In this document: positions 37,051 through 46,384 of the stretch, piece by piece
How positions within the stretch are numbered: the first letter of the stretch is position 1
How the letters are laid out: each line of letters starts with the position of its first letter
NCBI RefSeq assembly: GCF_013402795.1
Contig: NZ_CP058595.1
Location: forward strand, 1,895,501 to 1,959,500
Origin: Costertonia aggregata
Lineage (GTDB): Bacteria > Bacteroidota > Bacteroidia > Flavobacteriales > Flavobacteriaceae
Length of the DNA stretch: 64,000 nucleotides
Direction: 5' to 3'
Program-made: the position numbers and the translations under genes
The notes under the pieces: generated by a model
The model's input: the letters and a program-made list of their open reading frames with translations, nothing else
The model's database searches: none
Told to the model about the DNA's origin: nothing

Positions 37051-37551
37051 TTACAGCACTAGTTCATAACAGTGAAACGGATGGTCACTTTGCTTGGGGA
37101 AATAAATGTCACCTAGCTTCTGATAGCCTCGCACCTCATAAAATTTTTGATTGCGCTTGTTTTGGCTAAAGGTATCTAAACGTACGGAAACAAAGTTGTT
37201 TTTACGGGCATATGCTTCCCCGAAATCCATCAATTTTCTGGCATATCCTTGACCCTGTAAGTTAGGGTTAATGGCAAGGCGGTGAATATAGATGTTGTTT
37301 TTGCTGGGCGTTAGCCATTTTATAGGCTTATATTCCTCATCCATATGGGTAGAAATCACAATGGTACCGCTTACCTTGTTATCAACCTCCAAAACATACA
37401 GTTCATTGTTTTTTAGGTCATTTTCAAAAGCCAGTTTGGTGGGGTAATGTTCGTTCCACTGGTAAATACCGTTTTTCTCCATTGCTCTTGCACAGGCTCT
37501 TGTTAATTGTAGGATGTCCGGAATTTCCGATAAATTTGCGTACCGAATCAT
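37051..37551 (-). CDS. GNAT N-acetyltransferase
   Basis: A 166-residue GCN5-related acetyltransferase. The acetyl-CoA loop is seen in IHRLAINPNLQGQGYARKLMDF (about residues 89-110), followed by the late strand FVSVRLDTFSQNKRNQKFYE. Substrate unknown. It ends 10 bp before the MATE gene, so the two probably form an operon. Confidence 0.88.
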   Translation of the reverse strand: MIRYANLSEIPDILQLTRACARAMEKNGIYQWNEHYPTKLAFENDLKNNELYVLEVDNKVSGTIVISTHMDEEYKPIKWLTPSKNNIYIHRLAINPNLQGQGYARKLMDFGEAYARKNNFVSVRLDTFSQNKRNQKFYEVRGYQKLGDIYFPKQSDHPFHCYELVL

Positions 37552-37604
37552 AAATAGATTTCAATTTAATCGTAAATTTAGAATATAAATAAACAACCGC
37601 ACAG

Positions 37605-38402
37605 ATGAAACACATTCTTGTTCCTGTAGGAACCAATCCCAATGCCCACGAAACTTTGCAATATGCCATAGATTTTGCATCTGAGTTTTCATCAAAAATC
37701 TTTATGATGGATGTTTTCAACGTTTCTGCCAAGACGGGCAGTCTCGCCAATATTTCCGAGAAAGTAGCGGAAAGTAGCAAGGAACGTCTAAAAGAAGTGA
37801 TCGGTAAGGTAGATGTGAAGCATATTGAGGTAAAGATCGCTACTTATAATGGGGATATCGCCGATGGGTTAAATCAAATCGATAAAGAATTGGGTATTGA
37901 TTTGATCATCGTTGCGCCGCGTAGTAACGATATCAAAGAAGAACTGTATTTAGGGCACACTACGGGTAAAATCATCAAACAGACCAATATTCCCACTCTT
38001 ATAGTCCCAAGGGGCACTGTTTTTACACCTTTTAAGAATATTTTGACAGCTTTTAAATCCGGCTTTCTAAAAAGGAAACGAATTTTGGATCCGTTGATTA
38101 TGATAAAGAATCAGTTTCGCTCCAAGGTAGATTTACTTTTGGTAAAAACGCCGGGATATTCGGACGACGATCTACAGGTAAATTCAGCTTTGATGGACAT
38201 TAGCTCTCAATTGACCATCACTGAGAATGCCACTACCTATTTGGGGGTAATGGAACATTTTCAGTCCAAACACCCGGATCTGTTATGTGTATTTCGGCGC
38301 AAGAGGGGTTTCTTTAAAAAGCTTTGGGAAAAAAGTACCATTCTCAAATCGGAATTTTCTGCCCCGATACCGGTTTTGATACTTAGTGTAAAGAAAGATT
38401 GA
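37605..38402 (+). CDS. Universal stress protein (tandem UspA fold)
   Basis: A 265-residue UspA-superfamily protein. The first half is a clear UspA domain: MKHILVPVGTNPNAHETLQYAIDFASEF and GHTTGKIIKQTNIPTLIVPRG (residues 1-143). The second half (about 150-265) is a diverged repeat with less obvious ATP motifs. Such proteins respond to starvation or energy stress. It is divergent from the GNAT gene and is the last core gene before the tRNA-Ala island. Confidence 0.88.
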   Translation: MKHILVPVGTNPNAHETLQYAIDFASEFSSKIFMMDVFNVSAKTGSLANISEKVAESSKERLKEVIGKVDVKHIEVKIATYNGDIADGLNQIDKELGIDLIIVAPRSNDIKEELYLGHTTGKIIKQTNIPTLIVPRGTVFTPFKNILTAFKSGFLKRKRILDPLIMIKNQFRSKVDLLLVKTPGYSDDDLQVNSALMDISSQLTITENATTYLGVMEHFQSKHPDLLCVFRRKRGFFKKLWEKSTILKSEFSAPIPVLILSVKKD

Positions 38403-38454
38403 TATCTATTTTGATAGGTTCATAAAAAGTATTTCCTTTGATGCACTTTAGCAA

Positions 38455-38600
<146 letters not shown>

Positions 38601-39030
38601 ACTGGTTTTAAATCAACCATGGTATTATTTGATACAAATTGGTCTATTTTAGTACTTCTTCACCCTTTACAGAATATTTTTTGAAAAAGCATCACATTTA
38701 TTGGGTGCTTTAACTTCAATATTAGATTAAGGAATCTAAGTCCCATAAAACGTCAAATTAAGGGACTACTAAAAGAGACCACAATTGAGACGTTTGAATA
38801 TGAAGTTATAAACTATTGGCAAAGTGTCCTAAAAAACGGCCAATTAAAAAAACTATATGTATAACATAGAGACTGAGTACATAATAGCTCTGTCCCTGCA
38901 TCTTCGGTTTAGTAAGAGCTGACAATACTATCCCTAGCTTTCTTAACCGCGCGTTGATGAGACTATCAACCCCATTATTTAAATCCTAACTCCATAAAGT
39001 CATATCTTTACAGGAACCAACCACTCTCTT

Positions 39031-39822
39031 ATGATTAAATTCTTCCGCCGTATCCGGCAAAAATTGCTTGAAGAAAATCGTTTTTCAAAGTATCTGGTCT
39101 ATGCGATTGGTGAAATCATTTTGGTGGTCATTGGAATCTTGATTGCATTAAGTATCAACAATTGGAATGAGAAACAGAAAGATTTGGTCAAGGAGCAGTT
39201 AATTTTAAAACAATTGTTCAGTGAATATCGAAGTAACCTCAAGCAACTTGACGAAAAAATACTGATGCGTAACCAGGCACTAGAAGCCTGCGATAATTTG
39301 CTAAAGCAAATAGATAATCCCACCTCGGCAATTGATGAAGACGCGTTTTACCGATCATTGTGGATCATATTTAGGGACCCTACCTTTGACCCCATAAAAA
39401 ACGATATTGTTGGTTCAGAAAATCTTCGCCTCATACAGAATGACACCTTGGTGAGGTCTTTATCAAATTGGTCTTCTGATGTCTTTCAGGTTCAAGAAAT
39501 GGAGTTGGAGTACCAAAAATTTCGAACGGAGATTTTAGCGCCGTGTTACTTTAGATTGGGTATTGCGAGGAACGTAAATAATAATTTATGGAAAGACGGA
39601 TACACGCCCACTGAGGCATTGGACAAAAAGTCAAACTATAAATTCACCATTAAGCCAACAAAAAAAAGTGTGGATTTGACAAAGGTTCTTGTAGATGTTG
39701 AATTTGAGGGCATTGTGAGCCAGGTAATCACAACTCATCAAGTTACAAACATTCAATCGCAAACCTTACGCAATAGAATCTTAAACATGCTGGACGTTAT
39801 AGCGCAAGAAATTGAGAAATAG
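39031..39822 (+). CDS. DUF6090 family protein, paralogue 1
   Basis: A 263-residue membrane protein with the DUF6090 head: an amphipathic N-terminus (MIKFFRRIRQKLLEENRFSK), then a single membrane helix (YAIGEIILVVIGILIALSIN, about residues 21-42) ending in NNWNE. The rest is a long helical domain, probably outside the membrane or periplasmic. First of four tandem paralogues. The C-terminal domain differs strongly from paralogues 2 and 3. A TATCTTTA box at 39003-39010 could be the promoter. Function unknown. Confidence 0.85.
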   Translation: MIKFFRRIRQKLLEENRFSKYLVYAIGEIILVVIGILIALSINNWNEKQKDLVKEQLILKQLFSEYRSNLKQLDEKILMRNQALEACDNLLKQIDNPTSAIDEDAFYRSLWIIFRDPTFDPIKNDIVGSENLRLIQNDTLVRSLSNWSSDVFQVQEMELEYQKFRTEILAPCYFRLGIARNVNNNLWKDGYTPTEALDKKSNYKFTIKPTKKSVDLTKVLVDVEFEGIVSQVITTHQVTNIQSQTLRNRILNMLDVIAQEIEK

Positions 39823-39846
39823 TAAGGAATACGTAATGGTCAACCA

Positions 39847-40608
39847 ATGATAAAATTCTTTAGAAAAATCAGAAAAAAACTACTTGCTGAAAAACGTTTC
39901 AGCAAATACCTCCTCTACGCCATCGGGGAAATCATTTTGGTGGTCATCGGTATTCTCATTGCCCTTCAAATCAATAATTGGAATGAGAACACAAAATCAT
40001 TAAAAGTTGAGAAAACCTACTATTGTAAAATTACCGAAGATTTACAGGTAGATATCAAAAATATTGATAGTTCAATGGTGACTCTTGATAAGCGTTTGGA
40101 AAGCACAGAAAGATTTTTGAAAAACCTCTTAAAAATCCAAAAGGATAAAGCGGTTATTTTTAAAGATTTTCTACCAACGTTCAGGTATTATAAATTCATC
40201 CCAACCAAAGCAGCCATAGTTGACATCACTTCTTCTGGGAAACTAGAAAAACTGCGGAGTCAAATCCTGAAAAAAAGAATTTTAAATCATTATACAGCAC
40301 AAGATAATGCCACAACTATCATTGATATCAATTATAATGCGCTGACGGAAAAACTTTTTAACGTGGAAAAATATACTGACTTGGGATTTCAAGAAATACC
40401 ACAGTATCAAAACATATTTGATGCAGAATTACAAGGATTATTATCCAGTACGCAATGGCAACAAAAGCCCAATGACGAACTATTTATAAAGATCAAGGAT
40501 GTCATGGTTTTTAATATGATTACGGGACAACGCGAAAAAGAGCTTCTTAAAAGCATCAAAGCTGATGCCCAAGAATTAAATGAATTATTAGTTGAAAACT
40601 GTAATTGA
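39847..40608 (+). CDS. DUF6090 family protein, paralogue 2
   Basis: A 253-residue protein with the same head and membrane helix as its neighbours. Its C-terminal domain is closely similar to that of paralogue 3: KTYYCKITEDLQVDI, FLKNLLKIQKDK and PTKAAIVDITSSGKLE match nearly residue for residue, so genes 2 and 3 arose by a recent duplication. Helical throughout; no enzyme motif. It is 1 bp from paralogue 3. Confidence 0.85.
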   Translation: MIKFFRKIRKKLLAEKRFSKYLLYAIGEIILVVIGILIALQINNWNENTKSLKVEKTYYCKITEDLQVDIKNIDSSMVTLDKRLESTERFLKNLLKIQKDKAVIFKDFLPTFRYYKFIPTKAAIVDITSSGKLEKLRSQILKKRILNHYTAQDNATTIIDINYNALTEKLFNVEKYTDLGFQEIPQYQNIFDAELQGLLSSTQWQQKPNDELFIKIKDVMVFNMITGQREKELLKSIKADAQELNELLVENCN

Positions 40609-40609
40609 T

Positions 40610-41371
40610 ATGATTAAATTCTTCAGACATATTCGTCGTTCACTGATTCAAGAAAATAAAATGGGAAAATACTTTAAATACGCCATTGGCGAAATCGTGT
40701 TAGTTGTTATTGGAATTTTAATTGCCTTACAAATAAACGATTGGAACGACCAACGCAAACTCAAACAACAAGAACAAACGTATTATTGTAAAATAAGTGA
40801 AGATCTTAAAACAGATATAGAAAATGTTAATCGAGCTTTAGTTTCTCTCAAAGAGCGCAAAATAACCACCAAAAGATTCCTAACCAATTTATTGAAAATA
40901 CAAGAAGACAAGACCATTCTATTACAAGATTATTTGAGTGCTATTCGAGCTTATGACTATATCCCAACAAAAGCAGCCATTGTAGATATTACCTCTTCAG
41001 GAAAATTGGAAAACCTAAAAAATAGTGCGTTAAAAAATGAAATTCTTAATCATTATTCCCAACAAGATTATGCACTTAAAATAATCGACAAAAATGATGA
41101 ACCATTGTTTCGGCAAATATTTAGCTATGGCGATTATACAAGTTTTGGAATACACGAAGTGCCTTTATATAAAGATGAATATGGTGATAAACTTAGCTCT
41201 CTATTAAAAAGCAGTGAATGGCAAAAAGACCCTGATAACGCACTTTTTAAACACATTAAAGACCATATGAATATGACTGTAATACTTTGTACAAGAGAAC
41301 AACAATTGTTGGAAGATATTAAAACATCTTCAGAAGAGTTGTTTAACAAACTGTCTAACTATTGCCAATAA
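40610..41371 (+). CDS. DUF6090 family protein, paralogue 3
   Basis: A 253-residue protein, DUF6090 head with membrane helix YAIGEIVLVVIGILIALQIN and C-terminal domain like paralogue 2 (QTYYCKISEDLKTDI, PTKAAIVDITSSGKLE). The ATG at 40610 begins the conserved MIKFFRHIRR; the frame's earlier codons belong to the end of paralogue 2. One base separates its stop from paralogue 4. Confidence 0.85.
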   Translation: MIKFFRHIRRSLIQENKMGKYFKYAIGEIVLVVIGILIALQINDWNDQRKLKQQEQTYYCKISEDLKTDIENVNRALVSLKERKITTKRFLTNLLKIQEDKTILLQDYLSAIRAYDYIPTKAAIVDITSSGKLENLKNSALKNEILNHYSQQDYALKIIDKNDEPLFRQIFSYGDYTSFGIHEVPLYKDEYGDKLSSLLKSSEWQKDPDNALFKHIKDHMNMTVILCTREQQLLEDIKTSSEELFNKLSNYCQ

Positions 41372-41372
41372 T

Positions 41373-42140
41373 ATGATAAAATTCTTTCGAAAAATTAGAC
41401 AAAAACTGCTATCTGAAAATAAATTCAGTAAGTATCTGATTTATGCCATTGGAGAGATTGTACTTGTTGTTATTGGGATTCTTATTGCGCTTCAGATTAA
41501 TAACTGGAATCTTACTCAACAAGATAGAAAAACAGAGAAAGAGAACCTTCTATCACTTCAGGAAGAATTTTCAAAAAATAAAACTAAAATTCAAGAAATT
41601 ATACAGCAAAATAATCAAAATATTTCAGGCGCAGAAAAGATGATTCAATCCTTTAGTAGTGCATCTAAAGACACTATTTCAGAGCAAATAATAGCAATTT
41701 ATGGTAGTGAAACCTTTGGTACAGAAATAAATTTTGAGCCTGAAACTGGCGTTCTTACTGAAATTATAAGCTCCGGTCAGTTAAAACTTATCCGAAACAA
41801 TGAGTTAAAACATAAATTGGCGGGATTACAAAGCAAGATTGATGAAATTAAACAACAAGAAAAAGAAGTTCTCGATTACCGAATCATAGCTATTAAACAA
41901 ATGATAAATGAAGGAAATATGGAAAGAGTTTATGCCTATTTAGGAATCAGAAAAGCATATGTAAATACCACTTTTGAAAGTACAGGAATAAAATCTATGC
42001 TAAACTCATTACCTTTCTTAAATCAAATCGTTTTATATCAGTCTAGCTCAAATGTCACTAATCAGGCATTTTACGCCCCATTGAATAAAGAAATTGAAAT
42101 AATACTGGAGTTAATAACTAACCGTTTGAAAGAATTGTAA
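41373..42140 (+). CDS. DUF6090 family protein, paralogue 4
   Basis: A 255-residue protein with head MIKFFRKIRQKLLSENKFSK and helix YAIGEIVLVVIGILIALQIN. The C-terminal domain is different from paralogues 2 and 3 but retains a related motif, LTEIISSGQLKLIRNNELK, which matches the ITSSGKLE region of the others. This shows that the SSGkL segment is a conserved core of the outer domain. Function unknown. Confidence 0.85.
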   Translation: MIKFFRKIRQKLLSENKFSKYLIYAIGEIVLVVIGILIALQINNWNLTQQDRKTEKENLLSLQEEFSKNKTKIQEIIQQNNQNISGAEKMIQSFSSASKDTISEQIIAIYGSETFGTEINFEPETGVLTEIISSGQLKLIRNNELKHKLAGLQSKIDEIKQQEKEVLDYRIIAIKQMINEGNMERVYAYLGIRKAYVNTTFESTGIKSMLNSLPFLNQIVLYQSSSNVTNQAFYAPLNKEIEIILELITNRLKEL

Positions 42141-42185
42141 AAAATAACGAAAGCACAAAAAAGTAGGCACTAAATAATCTAAATC

Positions 42186-42704
42186 ATGAAAATAAAAACC
42201 AACCGACTGACTTTACTCGCAGCACTTTTTGCATTAGCTTTTGGACTGCAAAGTTGTGAGCAAAAACAAAAGGAAGAAACGAAAGAAATTGAAAAAGAAG
42301 TAATCGTTGAACCTGAAAAACCTGAATATTTTCTGTTAAGACCAGAAGTGGAAAAAGCTTACGGATATTCCCACGCCCTGAAAATTGGAAATAGCATTAA
42401 AATTTCAGGAGCAGTAAGTATGGACGATAACGGAAATCCAATTGCGGTTGGCGATATAGAACAGCAGATGAAAAACTGTTATGCTGATTTGGAAAAAATA
42501 TTAAAACACTTTGGTTGCACATTTGACGATGTGGTAAAAGAAGATATTTTCACAACTGATATGGCACAAATGCTAGAAAAATCAGCATATCGAGCCGAAA
42601 TTTATAAAAATGGATTCCCAACGGGTTCATGGCTTGAAGTAAAAGGATTGGCATTACCAGAATTTATGGTCGAAATCGAACTTGAAGTACACAAATCTGA
42701 ATAA
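42186..42704 (+). CDS. RidA-family lipoprotein
   Basis: A 172-residue protein with a lipoprotein signal (LQSC, acyl-Cys24), a Glu/Lys-rich linker and a RidA/YjgF-like domain from about residue 50: YSHALKIGNSIKISGAVSMDDNGN, IEQQMKNCYADLEKILKHFGC, VVKEDIFTTDM and FPTGSWLEVKGLALPEFMVEIE. The arginine typical of enamine/imine deaminase RidA is not at the usual place (the family R-x-A segment reads WLEVKGLAL), so activity is doubtful. It would act in the periplasm, unusual for this family. Confidence 0.8.
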   Translation: MKIKTNRLTLLAALFALAFGLQSCEQKQKEETKEIEKEVIVEPEKPEYFLLRPEVEKAYGYSHALKIGNSIKISGAVSMDDNGNPIAVGDIEQQMKNCYADLEKILKHFGCTFDDVVKEDIFTTDMAQMLEKSAYRAEIYKNGFPTGSWLEVKGLALPEFMVEIELEVHKSE

Positions 42705-42793
42705 AAGTACGGACGCACAACAATAGATGCTAACCGCAATTACGAATAGCCGAGGCCGTTGGGGTTCATTAACCAATACAAAACACAATTAAA

Positions 42794-44065
42794 GTGAAAT
42801 ATTATAGAAATCTCTTGCTTACACTATTGACCATCATTGGTGTTTTCTCCTGTGACTCTCCCCAAAAAAATATTGAATATGGAAAAGCAACAAAAGAGTT
42901 AATAAACCTTTTAGATAATGACCCTAATCTAAAATCATTACTTATTTCTTCACTTGAGAAGGCGAAAGAAATTAATCCCGACAGGAATACAAATCCTGCT
43001 CAAAACCTTGAGGAATATTATAGGTTCGTTACATGGACAGAAACAACAATGCCTTGGGCCATCGTTAAAAAAGAAGAATACCCAGAAATATTTGATAATA
43101 TCTTTCAGGGTCTTTGCGCGTTTTATTTTTTAATCGATCAACCACTTCCAGAGTTGGAGGGTCAAGGATTGGTGAACAACTCCTTGCAGTATTATGAACC
43201 ATTTGCCAAATGGCTGGTCACTTTCAGTAAATCATGGGGGTCTTTTTTGGATACTGAAGAATCTTGGAATGAAGAACATTATCAAATGGCATTAAATGAC
43301 CCCAATTTCGGTCTGCGAAACGGTTGGTATGAAGATCCGGCTAACTGGAAGACTTTTAACCAATTCTTTGCCAGATACCTTAAGTCTCCTGACATGAGAC
43401 CTGTTGCAAGTCCAGATTTAGATTCCGTAGTGGTGTCATTTGCTGACTCAGAACCGCAGGGCGTATGGGACATCGATGGCAACTCATATCTAATGGATGA
43501 AGGAGGGGTTCCAGTAAAGTCTGCTACACTTAAATCTATATCAAAACTTATCGGTGATGATAGTCAGTACAAAGACGCATTTTCTAATGGCACATTTACC
43601 CATTCCTTCCTCAATGTTAATGACTATCACAGATATCATTTCCCTTTGAGCGGCACCGTAAAAGAGGCTAGAATTATACCAGGTATCAACCCTCCGGGCG
43701 GACAACTCTGGTGGGATAATGAAAACAATCGATATGCCTTTAATCCAAGCGCCAAAACGGGATGGCAATCTATTGAGACCAGAGGATGTGTTATCCTTGA
43801 AACTAATGAATACGGACTCGTCGCCTTAATGCCAATTGGGATGGGAGCAGTAAGCTCGGTAAATTTTGAAAAAAATGTTATCCCCGGCACAAGTGTAAAA
43901 AAAGGTGATATGCTTGGACATTTTGCCTTTGGTGGATCAGACTTTATAATGATTTTTCAAGATGGAGTTACTTTCAGTTTGGAAGCCCCGATGCAAGAGG
44001 ATGGTCAATCATATCAGCATATATTAGTGGGTGAAAAACTGGGGGTTTTATCTAAACATAAATAA
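42794..44065 (+). CDS. Phosphatidylserine decarboxylase-like lipoprotein
   Basis: A 423-residue protein starting at a GTG, with a lipoprotein signal ending VFSC (acyl-Cys about 20). The region from about residue 187 follows phosphatidylserine decarboxylase: FNQFFARYLKSPDMRPV, then SPDLDS (about 206, candidate catalytic Asp), DYHRYHFPLSGTV (about 275-287, catalytic His), GMGAVSSVNF, and VKKGDMLGHFAFGGSDFIMIF with the Gly-Ser autocleavage-type motif near residue 381. Normal PSD is a cytosolic-face membrane enzyme; a secreted lipid-anchored form is unusual. The N-terminal about 170 residues are unrecognised. Confidence 0.75.
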   Translation: MKYYRNLLLTLLTIIGVFSCDSPQKNIEYGKATKELINLLDNDPNLKSLLISSLEKAKEINPDRNTNPAQNLEEYYRFVTWTETTMPWAIVKKEEYPEIFDNIFQGLCAFYFLIDQPLPELEGQGLVNNSLQYYEPFAKWLVTFSKSWGSFLDTEESWNEEHYQMALNDPNFGLRNGWYEDPANWKTFNQFFARYLKSPDMRPVASPDLDSVVVSFADSEPQGVWDIDGNSYLMDEGGVPVKSATLKSISKLIGDDSQYKDAFSNGTFTHSFLNVNDYHRYHFPLSGTVKEARIIPGINPPGGQLWWDNENNRYAFNPSAKTGWQSIETRGCVILETNEYGLVALMPIGMGAVSSVNFEKNVIPGTSVKKGDMLGHFAFGGSDFIMIFQDGVTFSLEAPMQEDGQSYQHILVGEKLGVLSKHK

Positions 44066-44580
44066 CGAAACGCCAACAATATGCACGGTGTATAGCACAC
44101 TATGAGAAGCTGCGAAACCATCCACGGAGCGTTACCTGTGTTTTGACGAGTGCTGTAAAAAGAAGGTTTTTTGAGACCGTACTTTCAAATGACATGCCAA
44201 TCTTTCTTCACGCATTAATAAAATTTCAAACCTTAATTAAAATAACCTAGATATTAAAATCCGTCTTTTTAAAGTCCTTATTTTCTAATTCCTTCATTTT
44301 TAATTGTTGATAACCCACAATTTTCTGCTAAATCACAGATTAGACCCTTATTTAGAATGGTGTCGTTTGGTATCAAACGGAACCAAATAAAATTACTGGT
44401 CCTTTAGCACTATCTAGTTTGGCATGGTTTGGTTTAATTTGTGGTATATCAATTATTTGTGAACAACTATTTGTTACGGTCTATTTGGTTATTCGCCTAT
44501 TTTCATACATTTATCCAATAACAATATTGAAAGAAAACAAAAGCGCTTTTGTTCATTTCACATCCCTAAAAAGAAACAAA

Positions 44581-44635
44581 ATGGACAATTTTTTAATACT
44601 CGAACGGCTAGACCGTTTGGAAAGACTGTTGATTT
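44581..44635 (+). pseudogene. Truncated HTH/excisionase-like gene start
   Basis: ATG 44581 opens MDNFLILERLDRLERLLI, which resembles the start of small HTH (excisionase-type) proteins of Bacteroidota mobile elements, where it precedes a helix-turn-helix domain. Here the homology stops exactly where the tRNA-Ala repeat begins (44636), so the rest of the gene is gone and the frame runs into tRNA sequence. The identification is from memory of such proteins and is tentative. Confidence 0.4.
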
Positions 44636-44747
<112 letters not shown>

Positions 44748-45324
44748 CTTGTTTTGAATTAGGCATGATACAAATTGGTTTAATTTGATACTTTTTCACT
44801 GCTTACAAAATACTATAAAATCTATTGATCAAGTTTGTGTTACAATCACTATGTTCCTCACTAAAACTAGAACCCGATGGTTTAATACTATTTAACGACG
44901 ATTCAGTTTAAAAATTATTTTATAGGCCAGCGAATACCTGCATATTTGAGTATTGTTCAAAATCAGTGTAATGTTTTAAAATGATAACAATAATGGTTTT
45001 TACGGTTAATCTTGTACATCACGCCCATGGGAATATTTACGATATGCCTCTTACAACGCAAAGTAATCATATTCTTAGGTTACCCTTTATTGCTTTTGGT
45101 GGGTTGGAGTGCTCAGTAAAGATTTAAGAATTGTACATTTCTTCACTTTGCACAGTATACAGATAATCCCGTTATTCGCTATTGGGGTTTCTAGAAAACG
45201 GAATTTTTCAAAAGCATCGAATCATACAGGTCACTATAGTTGGGCTTTTGTTCACTATCCGAATCGATTTTAAATTATATCAAACGCAGCAGGGTACGCC
45301 CTTCATCGCATTATATTGAATCTA
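44748..45324. other. Gene-free accessory spacer
   Basis: No convincing ORF, tRNA or strong hairpin was seen in this A/T-rich stretch. The first 50 bp still resemble the left-island flank (ACAAATTGGTTTAATTTGATAC against ACAAATTGGTCTATTTTAGTAC). The 44066-44580 part before the repeat is also gene-free. Confidence 0.6.
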
Positions 45325-46377
45325 ATGTTCTATACCAAGGAGAAACGCATACGCTATTTAGGATTTGATGATTTCTGGTTTAAACTGGTCGGTATTCTAA
45401 TCATAAGCTTCGCAACATACTTCCTTTTCAGCAATCTCTCTCGAGAATATCCTTTTATCGAAAGGCTTATCTCTTGGGTGATATCTCTCGTTTTTTCGAC
45501 CATAGATTGGTTGATCATAAGAGCGATTATGATTTTTTTACGGATAAAATTCCCTTCTCTAAAAGATAGTGCACTTAGAATTTCACTCTTGTTTATTGGT
45601 ATAGTGTTCACTGTAATAGTGATGGATTATATTGGTATGTGGATATTATCACCGCTCACTGGCGACAGTTACAATTTTATGATGCGCTCCAAGGCGTTAT
45701 TGTCCATAACGTTGATAAGTACCATGACCATGGCTATTTACGAAGCTATTTATTTTTATGTTAGGCTCAAAAAATCGATCCGGGAGGAGGAACAGTCAAA
45801 ACAGGCCATTGTACAAGCGCAATTAGATGCACTACGTAATCAGGCCCAGCCCCATTTTTTCTTTAACACCTTAAATACATTACGGGATATTATAGATCAA
45901 AATTCCAAAGCCGAGGCAAAGGAATTTGTAGACAAGCTATCGGAAATTTATCGTTTTTTATTGGAGTCGGGCAATGCCAACCTCATTACTTTACGAGACG
46001 AACTAAAGTTTGCAAAGGCCTATATTCACATTCAATCCGAACGTTTTGGCGACAACCTGAAATTAGATTGGCGCATTCCCAACAATATGTTAGATAAAAT
46101 GATTGTACCTATGAGCCTTCAGTTACTATTGGAAAATGCAATAAAACACAATATAATATCAAAGGCGAAACCACTGACAATAAATGTTTTCGTAGAGGAT
46201 GACAAATTAATGGTGCGTAATAAGATCCAACCGAAATCAACTAAACTACCCTCGACCAAAGTAGGGTTGAAAAACATTCAAGAACGGTACCGATTGACCT
46301 CTGAAGAATCTGTCAAAATTTCGAATAACGAAAATCAATTTACGGTAGTTTTACCTTTATTGAATATTTCTGAATAA
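45325..46377 (+). CDS. LytS-type sensor histidine kinase
   Basis: A 350-residue kinase of the His_kinase (LytS) class: four hydrophobic helices in the first about 140 residues, then a linker coiled coil (EEEQSKQAIVQAQLDALRNQ), the phospho-accepting His near 177 in AQPHFFFNTLNTL and the N-box LLLENAIKHNI around 271. The C-terminal ATPase domain is short, with KVGLKNIQERY. ATG 45325 is chosen; TTG 45316 is in frame upstream. It is paired with the LytTR regulator 7 bp downstream. Confidence 0.9.
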   Translation: MFYTKEKRIRYLGFDDFWFKLVGILIISFATYFLFSNLSREYPFIERLISWVISLVFSTIDWLIIRAIMIFLRIKFPSLKDSALRISLLFIGIVFTVIVMDYIGMWILSPLTGDSYNFMMRSKALLSITLISTMTMAIYEAIYFYVRLKKSIREEEQSKQAIVQAQLDALRNQAQPHFFFNTLNTLRDIIDQNSKAEAKEFVDKLSEIYRFLLESGNANLITLRDELKFAKAYIHIQSERFGDNLKLDWRIPNNMLDKMIVPMSLQLLLENAIKHNIISKAKPLTINVFVEDDKLMVRNKIQPKSTKLPSTKVGLKNIQERYRLTSEESVKISNNENQFTVVLPLLNISE

Positions 46378-46384
46378 AAAAAAT

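Noticed and set aside
38700-38864. Possible gene remnant at the left of the island
   Set aside because: The frame has no start codon and no family was recognised; noted only as a possible decayed gene.
42705-42793. Integron attC-like site after the RidA gene, with a similar CAACAATA-TGC word after the PSD-like gene
   Set aside because: The words are similar, but no pair of inverted core sites could be found and there is no integron integrase.
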